Shown here: piece by piece, positions 1 to 8,258 of the stretch
How the letters are laid out: each line of letters begins with the position of its first letter
Position numbering within the stretch: position 1 is the first letter of the stretch
NCBI GenBank assembly: GCA_903956835.1
Contig: CAJBOM010000065.1
Location: 1 to 40,864 of the forward strand
Direction: 5' to 3'
DNA length: 40,864 nucleotides
Source: an uncultured Verrucomicrobiota bacterium
GTDB lineage: Bacteria > Verrucomicrobiota > Verrucomicrobiia > Methylacidiphilales > Verrucolacustridaceae
The notes under the pieces: model-generated
What the model was told of the DNA's origin: nothing
The model's database searches: none
The model's input: the letters and a program-made list of their open reading frames with translations, nothing else
Made by a program: the position numbers and the translations under genes

Positions 1-188
1 CCCGAAAACACCGCATAGTTGGTGGTGGTGGGAGCGCCTGCAGGAGACCAATTAGCGGCGCTGTTAAAATCCGTTGTGATGGGGGTCCAGGTAGTAAGAA
101 CAATCGCCGCCACTGCTGGAGAAGATATCGATCCAAGACAAAAAAGGATGCTTACACGCAGAAAGCAGGAATTGATCTTTTTGCTCAT
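1..188 (-). CDS. Secreted protein, N-terminal fragment (autotransporter-type beta-strand repeat-like)
   Basis: A reading frame opens with ATG at 188 on the minus strand and runs off the left edge, giving about 62 residues. It begins MSKKINSCF, continues with a hydrophobic signal-peptide core and has a likely cleavage after AVAA near residue 34. The following stretch contains FNSAANWSPAGAPTTTNYAV. The 'NW.P.G.P...' pattern is typical of the first repeat of large secreted beta-strand repeat proteins (autotransporter-associated repeat or PEP-CTERM-exported types) abundant in Verrucomicrobiota; that is family knowledge, not proof. The gene is divergent from the LacI-type regulator at 504 and shares the AT-rich gap with it, so that regulator could control it. 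No clear Shine-Dalgarno sequence precedes the ATG. The rest of the gene lies outside the window, so the full domain content is unknown. Confidence 0.65.
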   Translation of the reverse strand, partial: MSKKINSCFLRVSILFCLGSISSPAVAAIVLTTWTPITTDFNSAANWSPAGAPTTTNYAVFS

Positions 189-368
189 ACTACTTTGACC
201 CCATCAAGGGATAAACGTTCAGGCCAATAGATACCACTTGTACTGAAAAATAGCTCAACCCTTTTCTTGGTAAATGCCAATTGCCGATTAAAATATGTAG
301 GAATAATTGACATAGGTGGTTACTAGTGGTACAAAATCCTCTAACGCAATGATATCTATTTACACTAT

Positions 369-381
369 CTTGTTAAACAAG
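369..381. promoter_or_regulatory. 13-bp perfect palindrome, possible operator
   Basis: CTTGTT-A-AACAAG is a perfect inverted repeat with one central base. It lies in the divergent gap 123 bp before the LacI-type gene. It may bind a dimeric regulator, but a short AT-rich palindrome could also arise by chance. No second copy was recognised in the window. Confidence 0.3.
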
Positions 382-442
382 CAAATTAAACTTACTGTAT
401 TCTTATTCAGGATAGTTTTTGGAAGTTTGAAGTTTTATAGAA

Positions 443-462
443 ATGTAGGATCGTATCTACAT
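443..462. promoter_or_regulatory. LacI-type operator candidate before the first lacI-family gene
   Basis: ATGTAGGATCGTATCTACAT has six-base perfect inverted arms (ATGTAG/CTACAT) around N3-CG-N3. A central CG in an even palindrome is the usual form of LacI-family operators. It lies 41 bp before the ATG at 504. A near copy (ATGTAG-N3-CG-N3-CTACGA) overlaps the promoter of the other lacI-family gene at 35651-35670, which argues that it is functional. TATAGA at 436-441 could be a -10 just upstream. Autoregulation is inferred. Confidence 0.6.
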
Positions 463-503
463 AATTTGGAATCATAATTCTTTTTTTAAATTAGTCCAAC
501 CCG

Positions 504-1553
504 ATGGCATCTAAATCAGCCATAACCCAAGCGCAACTAGCCAAGGCGACTGGGGTCTCGCAAGCGACGATCTCCCGTTGCCTGCGTGGTGACCCTGCTC
601 AAAGTGCCACGAGTTGTGCTCGGATCAGAAAAATTGCCCAAGAGCTTGGTTATGTTCCTAACCCCTTCGCCTCAGGCATGGCCCGTGAGCGTCGCGAAAA
701 AAATCCAACCCCATCCTCTAGTCTTGCCATAATCGCAGGGAATCCCCACTACGATCCCCTGAAAATGGAGCCAGAGATTCAGCAGCTCGTTTCGGCCGCA
801 CGTGACCAAGCCAATGCACTCGGCTACTCCATCGAATATTTCTGGCGCTACAACCCAGAATTAGCTGGTCCACGTCTGGCGGAGGTCATTAAGACGCGCA
901 ACATCCTAGGTCTTTTTCTTTTCCATCTTTCTCACGAGGAACTCAACGTTCCCTGGGGTCAGTTCTCGATTGTCCTTCAAAATCCAACACATCACTCCCC
1001 TTTGTTCCACCACCTGACTTCCAACCGATTCCAGAACACTCAAATTGCCTTAGAAGAGTGCCAACGATTGGGCTACCGACGCCCCGCCTTGCTCATCAAT
1101 CTCGCAGACGATCTCAACCGCAAGGGGGAAATCATGAATCTAGGAGCTTATATGGCCTATTCTCACCTTCTGGGGGATGCTAAGCGCATTCCTCCATTCG
1201 ATCGGAATCAATCCGCGAAGGAGTTCGGCCTCTGGTTCAAAAAATACCAGCCCGATGTGCTCCTTGGCTCAGGTCCTGCTGCGCTTCCCGCACCCTGCGG
1301 ATTTAAGATTCCCCAACAGGTTGGCTACGTGAGCTTGAGCGGTGGAAAATCTCCCGTGCGGACAGGGGCTACCTATGTCGGAGATCGGATGGATGTGATG
1401 GGCAGTACAGCCATCGATCTGCTCACGACCCAAATCCATCGACACGAAAGAGGCTTCCCCACCCATCCTCGCTGTGTCGTCATCGCTGGGCAGTGGCATG
1501 AGGGTTCCACCACCCTCCGTCAAAGATCAACCTCTCCTATCCAGAGAAGTTAG
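504..1553 (+). CDS. LacI-family transcriptional regulator
   Basis: A 349-residue protein of the usual LacI-family length. Residues about 7-28 (ITQAQLAKATGVSQATISRC) form the N-terminal helix-turn-helix. The following PNPFASGMA segment matches the hinge region, and the rest fits a periplasmic-binding-protein-like effector domain. The C-terminal stretch around 'GDRMDVMGSTAIDLL' and the late 'GQWHEGSTT' element resemble the end of sugar-responsive LacI regulators of Verrucomicrobiota. It probably binds DNA as a dimer and responds to a sugar. The ATG at 504 is the only start that keeps the DNA-binding domain intact; no clear ribosome-binding site precedes it. It is 20 bp upstream of the beta-helix gene and probably leads that operon. 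The palindrome at 443-462 suggests autoregulation. Effector unknown. Confidence 0.9.
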   Translation: MASKSAITQAQLAKATGVSQATISRCLRGDPAQSATSCARIRKIAQELGYVPNPFASGMARERREKNPTPSSSLAIIAGNPHYDPLKMEPEIQQLVSAARDQANALGYSIEYFWRYNPELAGPRLAEVIKTRNILGLFLFHLSHEELNVPWGQFSIVLQNPTHHSPLFHHLTSNRFQNTQIALEECQRLGYRRPALLINLADDLNRKGEIMNLGAYMAYSHLLGDAKRIPPFDRNQSAKEFGLWFKKYQPDVLLGSGPAALPAPCGFKIPQQVGYVSLSGGKSPVRTGATYVGDRMDVMGSTAIDLLTTQIHRHERGFPTHPRCVVIAGQWHEGSTTLRQRSTSPIQRS

Positions 1554-1573
1554 CCACCCCCACCCATTCCTGC

Positions 1574-2995
1574 GTGAAATTAGAGCCCCAACTCTTGCCA
1601 ATTTTTTTTCGCCCCACCATCAGTCGAATCGTCCTCGGGTTTGTCCTCTTAGTTTTTTTACTGGATCTGAGCGTAGCGTGGCCAGCCGATCCCGCCCCCA
1701 TGGGGTTATCCCAAAACCTTGGAGGGCGGACGCTTTACGTGAGCCCAACTGGTGCAGATGACCGAAGTGGACTCACCCTCAACCAGGCCTTCGGCACACT
1801 GCAACATGCCGCCGACGTAACGCGACCGGGCGATACGGTGTTGATTATGGAAGGCACGTATTCCAACGTCCGATCAGACTACACCGCACTGTTACGGATC
1901 ACCCGTTCGGGTACGGAGCAGGCACCGATCCGATACTGCGCCTATCCCGGACAAAAACCACGCCTCCTCTTTGATTGCTATCAAGGGATCCGCATCGCTG
2001 GCGCATCCTACATCGAGATCCAAGGACTGGAAATGGATGGGGGCAAGGCAGGCATCACCTTGGAACTAGCGCGACAGTACGAAAAAGAAAACCGCGCCGA
2101 TTGTGACAATGACGGCATCGTGATTGGTCCAATGGGGGATTTCTCCAAACCCACAATCCCCTTCCCCCATCATGTCCGAGTGGTAGGAAACACCGTGCAC
2201 CACTGTGCTGGAGCGGGCATCAGCGCTTACCTCTCCGACCATGTCATCGTCGAAAGCAACGTAGTCCACTCCTGTGCTTGGTACAGTCCGTGGGCCAAGA
2301 GCGGGATCAATCTCGGATGGGGCTACAACTCCGACGAGAACACCCAGAGCTACAAGAATATCATTCGCGGAAATCTCACCCACGATAACGCAAATTATAT
2401 TCCTTGGCGCACAAAGCGAAAGATCACCGACGGCAACGGAATCATCGTGGACTCCATGCGGAATCAGGATCGGAACAAAAAGAAATTCGAGCCCTACCGA
2501 GGCCTAACCCTCGTCCAAAGTAATGTGAGTGTTCATAATGGTGGCTCAGGCATGCATGCCTTTCTTAGTGACCACGTCCATTTCGATGGAAATATCTCCT
2601 ACCAGAACGCTCAGGTTGTCAAGGATGGGTGCGAGATGTTCGGCATGGACTGCACCGATGTGCTCATCCTACACAATATTATTGCTCCACGCCCAGGGGG
2701 CAGGGCCAACGACAACCGATCTTGGCACGGGCCCAACCAGGATCTGTTTTACGACTACAACACCTATCTCGACCCCAGGAAGCTCGCAGTACGTGGAATT
2801 CACGACCAGATTGCCGACCCCCTTTTCATTCGTCCTACCACGAATGTGGAGAGTGCAGATTTCCGATTGCAGGCGGGAAGTCCTCATCTGCAGAATGGAT
2901 ATCTTGGTCTGGAGGAGTGGAAACGAGTCGAGTGGCCTCGCCTCCGAGAAATCCAATCGAAACAAAATAAAGATTCTAACTTTTCGCCCAAATGA
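1574..2995 (+). CDS. Secreted right-handed parallel beta-helix protein (polysaccharide lyase-like)
   Basis: A 473-residue protein starting at GTG (1574). Residues about 15-36 are a strongly hydrophobic signal peptide (IVLGFVLLVFLLDLSVAW, then ADPAP), so export is likely. The mature N-terminus has LYVSPTGADDRSG followed by a rung-like 'A.FGTLQHAADVTRPGDTVLIMEGTYSN', the classic opening of DUF1565/pectate-lyase-type beta-helix proteins. Later repeated V/I-x-x-N-x-V/I rungs (VVGNTVHHCAGAGIS, VIVESNVVHSCAW, VHFDGNISYQNAQ) continue the helix. Such proteins are lyases or hydrolases of uronic acid-containing polymers; catalytic residues cannot be assigned here. The stop overlaps the next ATG (ATGA at 2992-2995), so translation is coupled to the acetylesterase. 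The GTG start gives the complete signal peptide and no ATG does so. Confidence 0.85.
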   Translation: MKLEPQLLPIFFRPTISRIVLGFVLLVFLLDLSVAWPADPAPMGLSQNLGGRTLYVSPTGADDRSGLTLNQAFGTLQHAADVTRPGDTVLIMEGTYSNVRSDYTALLRITRSGTEQAPIRYCAYPGQKPRLLFDCYQGIRIAGASYIEIQGLEMDGGKAGITLELARQYEKENRADCDNDGIVIGPMGDFSKPTIPFPHHVRVVGNTVHHCAGAGISAYLSDHVIVESNVVHSCAWYSPWAKSGINLGWGYNSDENTQSYKNIIRGNLTHDNANYIPWRTKRKITDGNGIIVDSMRNQDRNKKKFEPYRGLTLVQSNVSVHNGGSGMHAFLSDHVHFDGNISYQNAQVVKDGCEMFGMDCTDVLILHNIIAPRPGGRANDNRSWHGPNQDLFYDYNTYLDPRKLAVRGIHDQIADPLFIRPTTNVESADFRLQAGSPHLQNGYLGLEEWKRVEWPRLREIQSKQNKDSNFSPK

Positions 2996-3732
2996 TCAGT
3001 GCAACATCTTCATCCGCTCCACTGGAATGCTATCTTCTTCTAGGACAGTCCAACATGGCGGGGCGGGGGCTTGTCCAAGAGGAGGACAAAAAGCCAGTCC
3101 GTAATATTCTCGTTTTCGATTCCCAAGACAAGTGGGTCAATCAAGGTGAGCCGATTCATTACGACCACCCGAGGGCTGGGGTAGGGTTGGGGATGGCACT
3201 GGCTAAACAAAGGGTAAAACGAAATCCCCAGACTAGAGTTGGCTTAATCCCGTGTGCGGTCGGGGGGACTCCCCTCGCCCTGTGGCAACCTGGAGCCGAC
3301 CTCTACTTAAAATCGATTCGCCGGGCGAAGCTGGCTCTCAGCGGGGGCATACTTCACGGATTCCTCTGGCATCAAGGGGAGAATGATTCTTTGGAGTCAC
3401 CGACGGCGCACTCTTATGCCGAAAGGCTCGCAGGGGTCGTTGCGGCCTACCGCGAAAATCTGGCTGCACCCGAAGTCCCCTTCCTAGCTGGAGAACTTGG
3501 CCGATTCCTTGAGCAGAACCCCAAAACTCCTTTCGCCACTCTGGTCAATCAACAGATTCATTCCCTCGTTCCTTCGATCCACCGTTTCGCCGTTATTTCC
3601 TCAGAAGGGCTCAGCCACGGCCATGAGGATCCCTTACATTTCGACGCGAACTCCCTTCAAGAGTTGGGTCGAAGATACGAGAAGGAACTTCAATCCATCT
3701 CCCTTAGTTCGAGTGGGCCCAAAAATCGGTAA
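2992..3732 (+). CDS. SASA-family carbohydrate acetylesterase (sialate O-acetylesterase-like)
   Basis: A 246-residue SGNH-type esterase of the SASA/DUF303 family, which removes acetyl groups from sugars (CE6-like). The catalytic Ser lies in GQSNMAGRG at residues 18-26 (Ser20). The oxyanion-type GGTPLALW lies at 91-98, WHQGEND at 126-132, and the Asp/His pair in EDPLHFD (Asp213, His216). All expected blocks are present, so the enzyme should be active. No signal peptide is visible, which implies cytoplasmic deacetylation of imported oligosaccharides, unlike the secreted beta-helix protein it is translationally coupled to. It ends 2 bp from the convergent GntR-type gene. The substrate (sialic acid, xylan or other acetyl sugar) cannot be read from sequence. 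Confidence 0.88.
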   Translation: MISATSSSAPLECYLLLGQSNMAGRGLVQEEDKKPVRNILVFDSQDKWVNQGEPIHYDHPRAGVGLGMALAKQRVKRNPQTRVGLIPCAVGGTPLALWQPGADLYLKSIRRAKLALSGGILHGFLWHQGENDSLESPTAHSYAERLAGVVAAYRENLAAPEVPFLAGELGRFLEQNPKTPFATLVNQQIHSLVPSIHRFAVISSEGLSHGHEDPLHFDANSLQELGRRYEKELQSISLSSSGPKNR

Positions 3733-3734
3733 AA

Positions 3735-4895
3735 CTAAGCGGGTGGAGCCGAAAGGGTGGAGCCGACACGCGAGACAGCAGAGAAGATTTCCCGAACCTG
3801 CGCACCGTTTCCGCGAATGATTTCACATAAATGTCTCAACCCTTGCGTGGTGATGGCCTGCGTTGGGTCAACATAGGCCGACCAGTTCACCTTCGCCCGG
3901 CTCAGAGCCACCTCTTCCGTCACCATCATGACGGAGAGCGCACGCGGCACATCGATTCTCAGCTGCTCAATGCACTTCTCAAAAGCAAGCGTCAAGGAGC
4001 TTCCGTCAACCAGAACGGCGGTGGCATCCATCTTTTTCACGAACTCTGCCAGCTCTTTTTCGACGGGTTCTTTCCTCTCTTTTTCTTTAAGAAAAAGAAC
4101 TCGTCCAGTTTCGTAGGAGATTCCTGCCCCCGCCAACGCATTTTGATAACCCTCCAGCGCGTTTTGAATGTAGGAATTGACGGGATCTCCTGCGATCAAG
4201 GCCACCCGACGATGCCCAGCCGCAAGCAGATCCCCTGTGGCGGTCTGAGCAATCTGGAAATGTTGGGCGGAAGTAAAGTGGATTTTTGGATTTACGAAAA
4301 GACGGTTGACCACCAAAAAGGGTAAAGTGGCTTTGGCGCTCGGCGGAATGGCTTCCAGATAATCAACCCAAGCTTGGGGAGGACGAAAGATGAGCACTCC
4401 ATCTCCATCGGAGGTGGAAGCTTGCAGAAGCTGCTGCAACTTTTCCAGAGTGGGAGTATAAACGTAATGGACTTCGCAATTCACTTCCTCTTCACCACGG
4501 TGAATCCAATCGTAATGAAAAGGCCTACTCTGCCAGTGATCCGATTGAAATCTCTCGGGAATCAATATCCGTAATAACTTTTTGGTCGGGGGGAGGAGAA
4601 CAAAATTTCCTCGACCCTGTTTGGAGACCAAAAGTTTTCTTTCAATTAAATGGCCGAGAGCCGCTCTCACCGTACGTCGGCAGATCGAGAGATTATCCAC
4701 GATCTTCCTTTCGGAAAGAAGTCGATAACCAGGAGGAAGTTTCCCAAGTTCAATCAGCTTGGCAAATCCATTGGCCAACTGAAGATAAAGAGGCGTGGGT
4801 TCATTTTCTTGGAGTTGTCCCGAAAGGTACTTAAAAACCTGCTCGGTTGTGGGGTTCTGGGGAACCAATGTATGCAACATTTCAACTGGTACCAT
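3735..4895 (-). CDS. GntR-type regulator with LacI-like sugar-binding domain
   Basis: A 386-residue chimera like AraR of Bacillus. Residues about 34-102 are a GntR winged helix (PTPLYLQL, then LPPGYRLLSERKI and CRRTVRAALGHLI, with a GRGNFVL wing). Residues about 106-386 resemble a LacI-type periplasmic-binding domain. It probably represses sugar genes and is released by a sugar ligand. It is divergent from the aminotransferase operon. Two starts are possible: ATG at 4895, or ATG at 4880 (residue 6). With the second, the TACCAGTTG element (minus strand 4891-4883) would lie in the leader, which suits autoregulation. Neither start has a strong Shine-Dalgarno sequence. The gene is convergent with the SASA esterase with a 2-bp gap. 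Confidence 0.88.
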   Translation of the reverse strand: MVPVEMLHTLVPQNPTTEQVFKYLSGQLQENEPTPLYLQLANGFAKLIELGKLPPGYRLLSERKIVDNLSICRRTVRAALGHLIERKLLVSKQGRGNFVLLPPTKKLLRILIPERFQSDHWQSRPFHYDWIHRGEEEVNCEVHYVYTPTLEKLQQLLQASTSDGDGVLIFRPPQAWVDYLEAIPPSAKATLPFLVVNRLFVNPKIHFTSAQHFQIAQTATGDLLAAGHRRVALIAGDPVNSYIQNALEGYQNALAGAGISYETGRVLFLKEKERKEPVEKELAEFVKKMDATAVLVDGSSLTLAFEKCIEQLRIDVPRALSVMMVTEEVALSRAKVNWSAYVDPTQAITTQGLRHLCEIIRGNGAQVREIFSAVSRVGSTLSAPPA

Positions 4896-4979
4896 AGGCA
4901 GAATATTCGTTATTTAAATTGATGTTACAAACCATTACTTCGCTTATTGACTCAATTGCGAACCAGTGTATACCAGTTG
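4883..4979. promoter_or_regulatory. Divergent regulatory region with TACCAGTTG elements
   Basis: The 9-mer TACCAGTTG occurs at 4971-4979 (plus) and at 4891-4883 (minus), with a third related half-site ACCAGT at 4962-4967. A perfect 8-bp palindrome TGGTACCA lies at 4887-4894. TTGACT at 4947-4952 and TATACC at 4969-4974 (16-bp spacing) could be a plus-strand promoter whose -10 overlaps the 4971 element. This fits repression by the adjacent GntR-type regulator of itself and of the aminotransferase operon. The assignment of the site to this protein is inferred. Confidence 0.5.
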
Positions 4980-4982
4980 TCA

Positions 4983-6254
4983 GTGCATCCTTCCCCTACC
5001 GGGATTCCCACCACGTCCTCTAAGCCAGCTATTCTTGGTGGAGATCCCCTATGCCAAGCCAGCGAATTTCAAAGGGACCTTATCGGTGACCAAGAGGAGA
5101 AAGCCGCCTTAGATGCCATTCGTTGGGCAAGAACCCACCACAAGGCCTTCGACCGATACGGAGGGATCGAGGTAGATGCCTACGAGAAAGATTTCGCCAG
5201 TTATGTCGGCCTCTCCGTCGCTACCGCCACCAGCTCGGGCACCGCTTCGATTCACGCGATTCTTGCCGCTCTCGATTTAGAACCAGGATGCGAGGTCATC
5301 TGCCCCCCCATCACCGATCCAGGAGGAATATCCCCCGTTCTTTTCTCCCTTGCCATCCCAGTCTTCGCCGATACCCGATCCGATAGTTTTAATATGTCGC
5401 CCACAGCCATCCTTCAGGCCATCACGCCGCGGACCCGAGCGATTCTCGTTACCCATATCGCTGGCGAGCCCTGCGAAATGGAGGAAATCATGGAGATTGC
5501 CAAAACCCACAACCTACCGGTGATCGAGGATGTCGCCCAAGCGCACGGGGCCCTCTACCACGGAAAAATGTGCGGAAGTTTCGGGCACGCCTCAGCCTTC
5601 AGCATGATGGGAGGCAAACACCATACTTCCGGTGGACAGGGAGGCATGGTGGTGACAGACAACCCCGCCCTCCTCGAGAAAATTAAGGCTTTTGCCGATC
5701 GCGGAAAGTTCTGGACCTCTCGCGGTGTGAGAAACCAAACGGCTGGACTGAATTATCGGATGACAGAACTGGAAGCCGCCATAGGGCGGGTGCAATTACG
5801 CCGCCTGCCAGATATCCTAAAACGGCGTCGCGATGGGGCGCTCCATTTTCAAAAAATGATTCAAGGGAGCCAACTCTTTTCTCTCGGTTGGATACCCGAG
5901 GGTGCCATCTCATCCTACTGGTTCCTCCGGATCAAAGTGCACACCCAGTTCTCTTCTCGAAGTAAGGAGGAGATCGTCAAGGCGATGGCAGCCGAAAATA
6001 TCCCCTCCGCGCCTACCTACACCTCCATCATCTACAATCAACCCTGGATTCAAGATCGAGCCATCTTTGCCAAATCCGGAATCCCATGGTCCTTGGCTCC
6101 ACAAGGAATCGAATACGACTATACCCACGCCTGCCCCAACGCAGAACAAGCTCTCGCCGATCATATCCTAATTTCCCTCAACGAGTCTGTTTCAAAGGAA
6201 ACCCTTTCTCGTGTGGCACTCGCCATGCAACGGATCGAGTCCGCCTACCGCTAA
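4983..6254 (+). CDS. DegT/DnrJ/EryC1/StrS-family sugar aminotransferase
   Basis: A PLP-dependent aminotransferase of about 423 residues from GTG 4983. Family blocks, numbered from that start: SSGTASIHA near 85-92, PPITDPGG near 108-115, IEDVAQAHGA near 181-190 (Asp and Gln bind PLP), and the Schiff-base Lys212 in SMMGGKHHTSGGQGG. The family transfers an amino group to or from a keto-sugar, often next to a Gfo/Idh/MocA dehydrogenase that makes the ketone; such enzymes lie nearby at 15394-19487. A longer frame reaches TTG 4947, but that would place the promoter and TACCAGTTG element inside the gene, so GTG 4983 is preferred; the start remains uncertain. It begins a plus-strand operon with the heparinase-like gene 4 bp downstream. 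Substrate unknown. Confidence 0.85.
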   Translation: MHPSPTGIPTTSSKPAILGGDPLCQASEFQRDLIGDQEEKAALDAIRWARTHHKAFDRYGGIEVDAYEKDFASYVGLSVATATSSGTASIHAILAALDLEPGCEVICPPITDPGGISPVLFSLAIPVFADTRSDSFNMSPTAILQAITPRTRAILVTHIAGEPCEMEEIMEIAKTHNLPVIEDVAQAHGALYHGKMCGSFGHASAFSMMGGKHHTSGGQGGMVVTDNPALLEKIKAFADRGKFWTSRGVRNQTAGLNYRMTELEAAIGRVQLRRLPDILKRRRDGALHFQKMIQGSQLFSLGWIPEGAISSYWFLRIKVHTQFSSRSKEEIVKAMAAENIPSAPTYTSIIYNQPWIQDRAIFAKSGIPWSLAPQGIEYDYTHACPNAEQALADHILISLNESVSKETLSRVALAMQRIESAYR

Positions 6255-6258
6255 TTCA

Positions 6259-8235
6259 ATGTCCCGATCCCTTATCGACTCCGAGCGTAACAAAAAAGCC
6301 AAAAAAGTCCTCTCGTACAAAAGTCGGCGTCCGCAACGAAAACCCCAGCCGACCCTTCTTTCACAATCCAAGCACCCCCCTCACCTGCGAGAGGAAATTC
6401 TCCGTCGTGCAATCTCACTCGCCTCTCAACAAGTTCTCCAGGTGGATTACTATCGGATTCAAAGAAAGTATGCTTGGAAACTTCCTCTCACCTCACTCAG
6501 CGAACTTCCAAACGATCCCGTCCCAGGTTTACCCAACTATCCTTGGGCCACCTGGCTGACTTGGACTCTGGAGGAGAGAATCTTCACTTTGGGTTGGGCG
6601 GCACAATGGACGGGCGAAAAGAACTGGATTCTACTGGCCCAACGGGATCTACAAGCGCTCGCCTCATTTCCGAGATACTTCTCCGACCCTCACCACTGCA
6701 CCCTGGACGCGTCATGGTGTGGCAGAATTCTCGCCACCGCCCTTCTCGATTGGACTTGGCTTAGCCCAGCTTTAACCCAAGCGATCCGCGTGGCCCTCAA
6801 CCGCTTTCTTCAGGAAGCCAACACCTACCTAACCTCGATCCTTGGCCAACTTTCTGACCCAGTCACACGCCCTGCTCAAACAGCCAAACTTATGTCCAAT
6901 ATTCCGCTGATCGGATTTCTCACCTGCGCTCTCGTCGCCACCATGGTGGATCACCCGAAGAAAGATGAGCTCAACAACCGCACCCAGGAACTGCTCACCG
7001 AACTCGCACGCCAATATGCGAACGGATTATCCGAAGGCGTTTGTTATGACGGCTTCATTCTCGATATTGTCTCCACTTGGATCCGCGCCCTCCCAGGTCG
7101 CGATGGCGCGAACCTAATCCCTCCTCTGCGACTCAACGATCTTTTCACCCGCACCCTCGCTTTCGGATTGCCGGCCGATCCGAGCAACCTCGCCCCCATC
7201 GGCGATGTGGAACCGCAAATGACTTTCCATATCTCCGCTCAAGCCAAGTTAGAATCCCTCCTGCCCTGCCCATCGCGCCGTGTCTGGCTCCAAGCGATTC
7301 CACTTTCCAAAATGCGCACCGAAGCTCTGGCCTTTCTTCCTCATGCGTCCGATGCTTCTGACCAATCCTTCTCCACCCAAGGAATTTATGATGGTGGCTA
7401 TGGAATCTCATTACGTAATTCTCCCAAGAAACTGGGCCTCACCCCCGTCCTCAGCGTGCACAACTCTGCCTCGGGACATCTTCACAAAGATGCTGGCCAC
7501 CTCTGCCTCGGGAGCCAACACGAGTGGTTAATCACCGATCCAGGATACCAGCAGTATCAGCCCGGTGCTGAAAGGGAGTTCACCCTTGGTCCCACCGCAC
7601 ACAACGCTCCTGTCATCGATGGCCAAGGACAGTCACGCGTTCTCGCTAACCGTTGTTTTCAGACCATCACAGAAATTCATTTTCAAGGGATTGGGATCGA
7701 TCTGACCTCGGCCTATGCTGACCTCCCATCCCTTTCATCAGTTCACCGATATGTTTGGCTGACCTCGGATGGTATGGTTGTAGCCGCCGATAAATTTACC
7801 GCCACGGCGGAAATTGGGGTGGAGTACTTCTGGCACGGAGCCCCCGATGCTTTCTGGGAAAAAAGCCAAAACTGCTTCTCCATCCACGGACTCCGATCTT
7901 CGCTCACCCTACAAGCGGCGGGAATTTCCCTGAATAAGGCAACCGTGACCAAGCTGAATGGCTCCCTTGGTCATCTCACCCTCCAGGTGCGCACTCCGAT
8001 CCTTTCTGATCTTGTCTGGTGGATTTTTAGTCATGATCCCGATGCTGTTCCCACCTTTCGGCAGGCCTCCCCCACCTCCCTGATCCTCAACGAAAAGGTT
8101 CTCCTCACTCCCGAGGCCTTTGATCTTTCCAAGATCAATGCCTCTCAACACTCCACCCAGAATCTCCACACCACTAGTGTAACCTCCCCTCCTCTAGCCC
8201 GAGGAAGACCATTTGCAAAAGAATCGGAAGGGTAG
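6259..8235 (+). CDS. Heparinase II/III family protein
   Basis: A 658-residue protein from ATG 6259, four bases after the aminotransferase stop. The N-terminal half (about 40-300) is helical, as in the alpha/alpha toroid of polysaccharide lyases of the heparinase II/III type. The C-terminal beta domain carries VHNSASGHLHKDAGHL at about 401-416 and AHNAPVIDGQGQS near 447-459, both hallmark blocks with the metal or catalytic histidines. The family cleaves uronic acid-containing polysaccharides by beta-elimination. No signal peptide is visible: the N-terminus is Lys/Arg-rich, so it may act on imported oligosaccharides in the cytoplasm. The frame extends upstream to 6211 inside the previous gene, but ATG 6259 fits the operon spacing. 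Downstream is an amidohydrolase, 23 bp away. Confidence 0.85.
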   Translation: MSRSLIDSERNKKAKKVLSYKSRRPQRKPQPTLLSQSKHPPHLREEILRRAISLASQQVLQVDYYRIQRKYAWKLPLTSLSELPNDPVPGLPNYPWATWLTWTLEERIFTLGWAAQWTGEKNWILLAQRDLQALASFPRYFSDPHHCTLDASWCGRILATALLDWTWLSPALTQAIRVALNRFLQEANTYLTSILGQLSDPVTRPAQTAKLMSNIPLIGFLTCALVATMVDHPKKDELNNRTQELLTELARQYANGLSEGVCYDGFILDIVSTWIRALPGRDGANLIPPLRLNDLFTRTLAFGLPADPSNLAPIGDVEPQMTFHISAQAKLESLLPCPSRRVWLQAIPLSKMRTEALAFLPHASDASDQSFSTQGIYDGGYGISLRNSPKKLGLTPVLSVHNSASGHLHKDAGHLCLGSQHEWLITDPGYQQYQPGAEREFTLGPTAHNAPVIDGQGQSRVLANRCFQTITEIHFQGIGIDLTSAYADLPSLSSVHRYVWLTSDGMVVAADKFTATAEIGVEYFWHGAPDAFWEKSQNCFSIHGLRSSLTLQAAGISLNKATVTKLNGSLGHLTLQVRTPILSDLVWWIFSHDPDAVPTFRQASPTSLILNEKVLLTPEAFDLSKINASQHSTQNLHTTSVTSPPLARGRPFAKESEG

Positions 8236-8258
8236 CAATCTAGATTGAGTTTCTTCTT

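Larger units (their letters stand above)
189..503. promoter_or_regulatory. AT-rich divergent regulatory gap (no gene)
   Basis: This 315-bp gap between two divergent genes holds no plausible gene and is much richer in A+T than its surroundings. It contains a TTGACA hexamer at 307-312 followed after 17 bp by TACAAA at 330-335 (weak -10), on the plus strand. Two related 14-bp elements lie in opposite orientation: TACCACTTGTACTG at 232-245 and, on the minus strand, TACCACTAGTAACC at 331-318. A 13-bp perfect palindrome lies at 369-381 and a LacI-type operator candidate at 443-462. It probably controls both the edge gene and the LacI operon. Confidence 0.6.

Noticed and set aside
4947-4982. Upstream TTG start for the aminotransferase
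   Set aside because: It would put a promoter-like TTGACT/TATACC pair and the TACCAGTTG element inside the gene; the extra residues do not match the family, so GTG 4983 is preferred.
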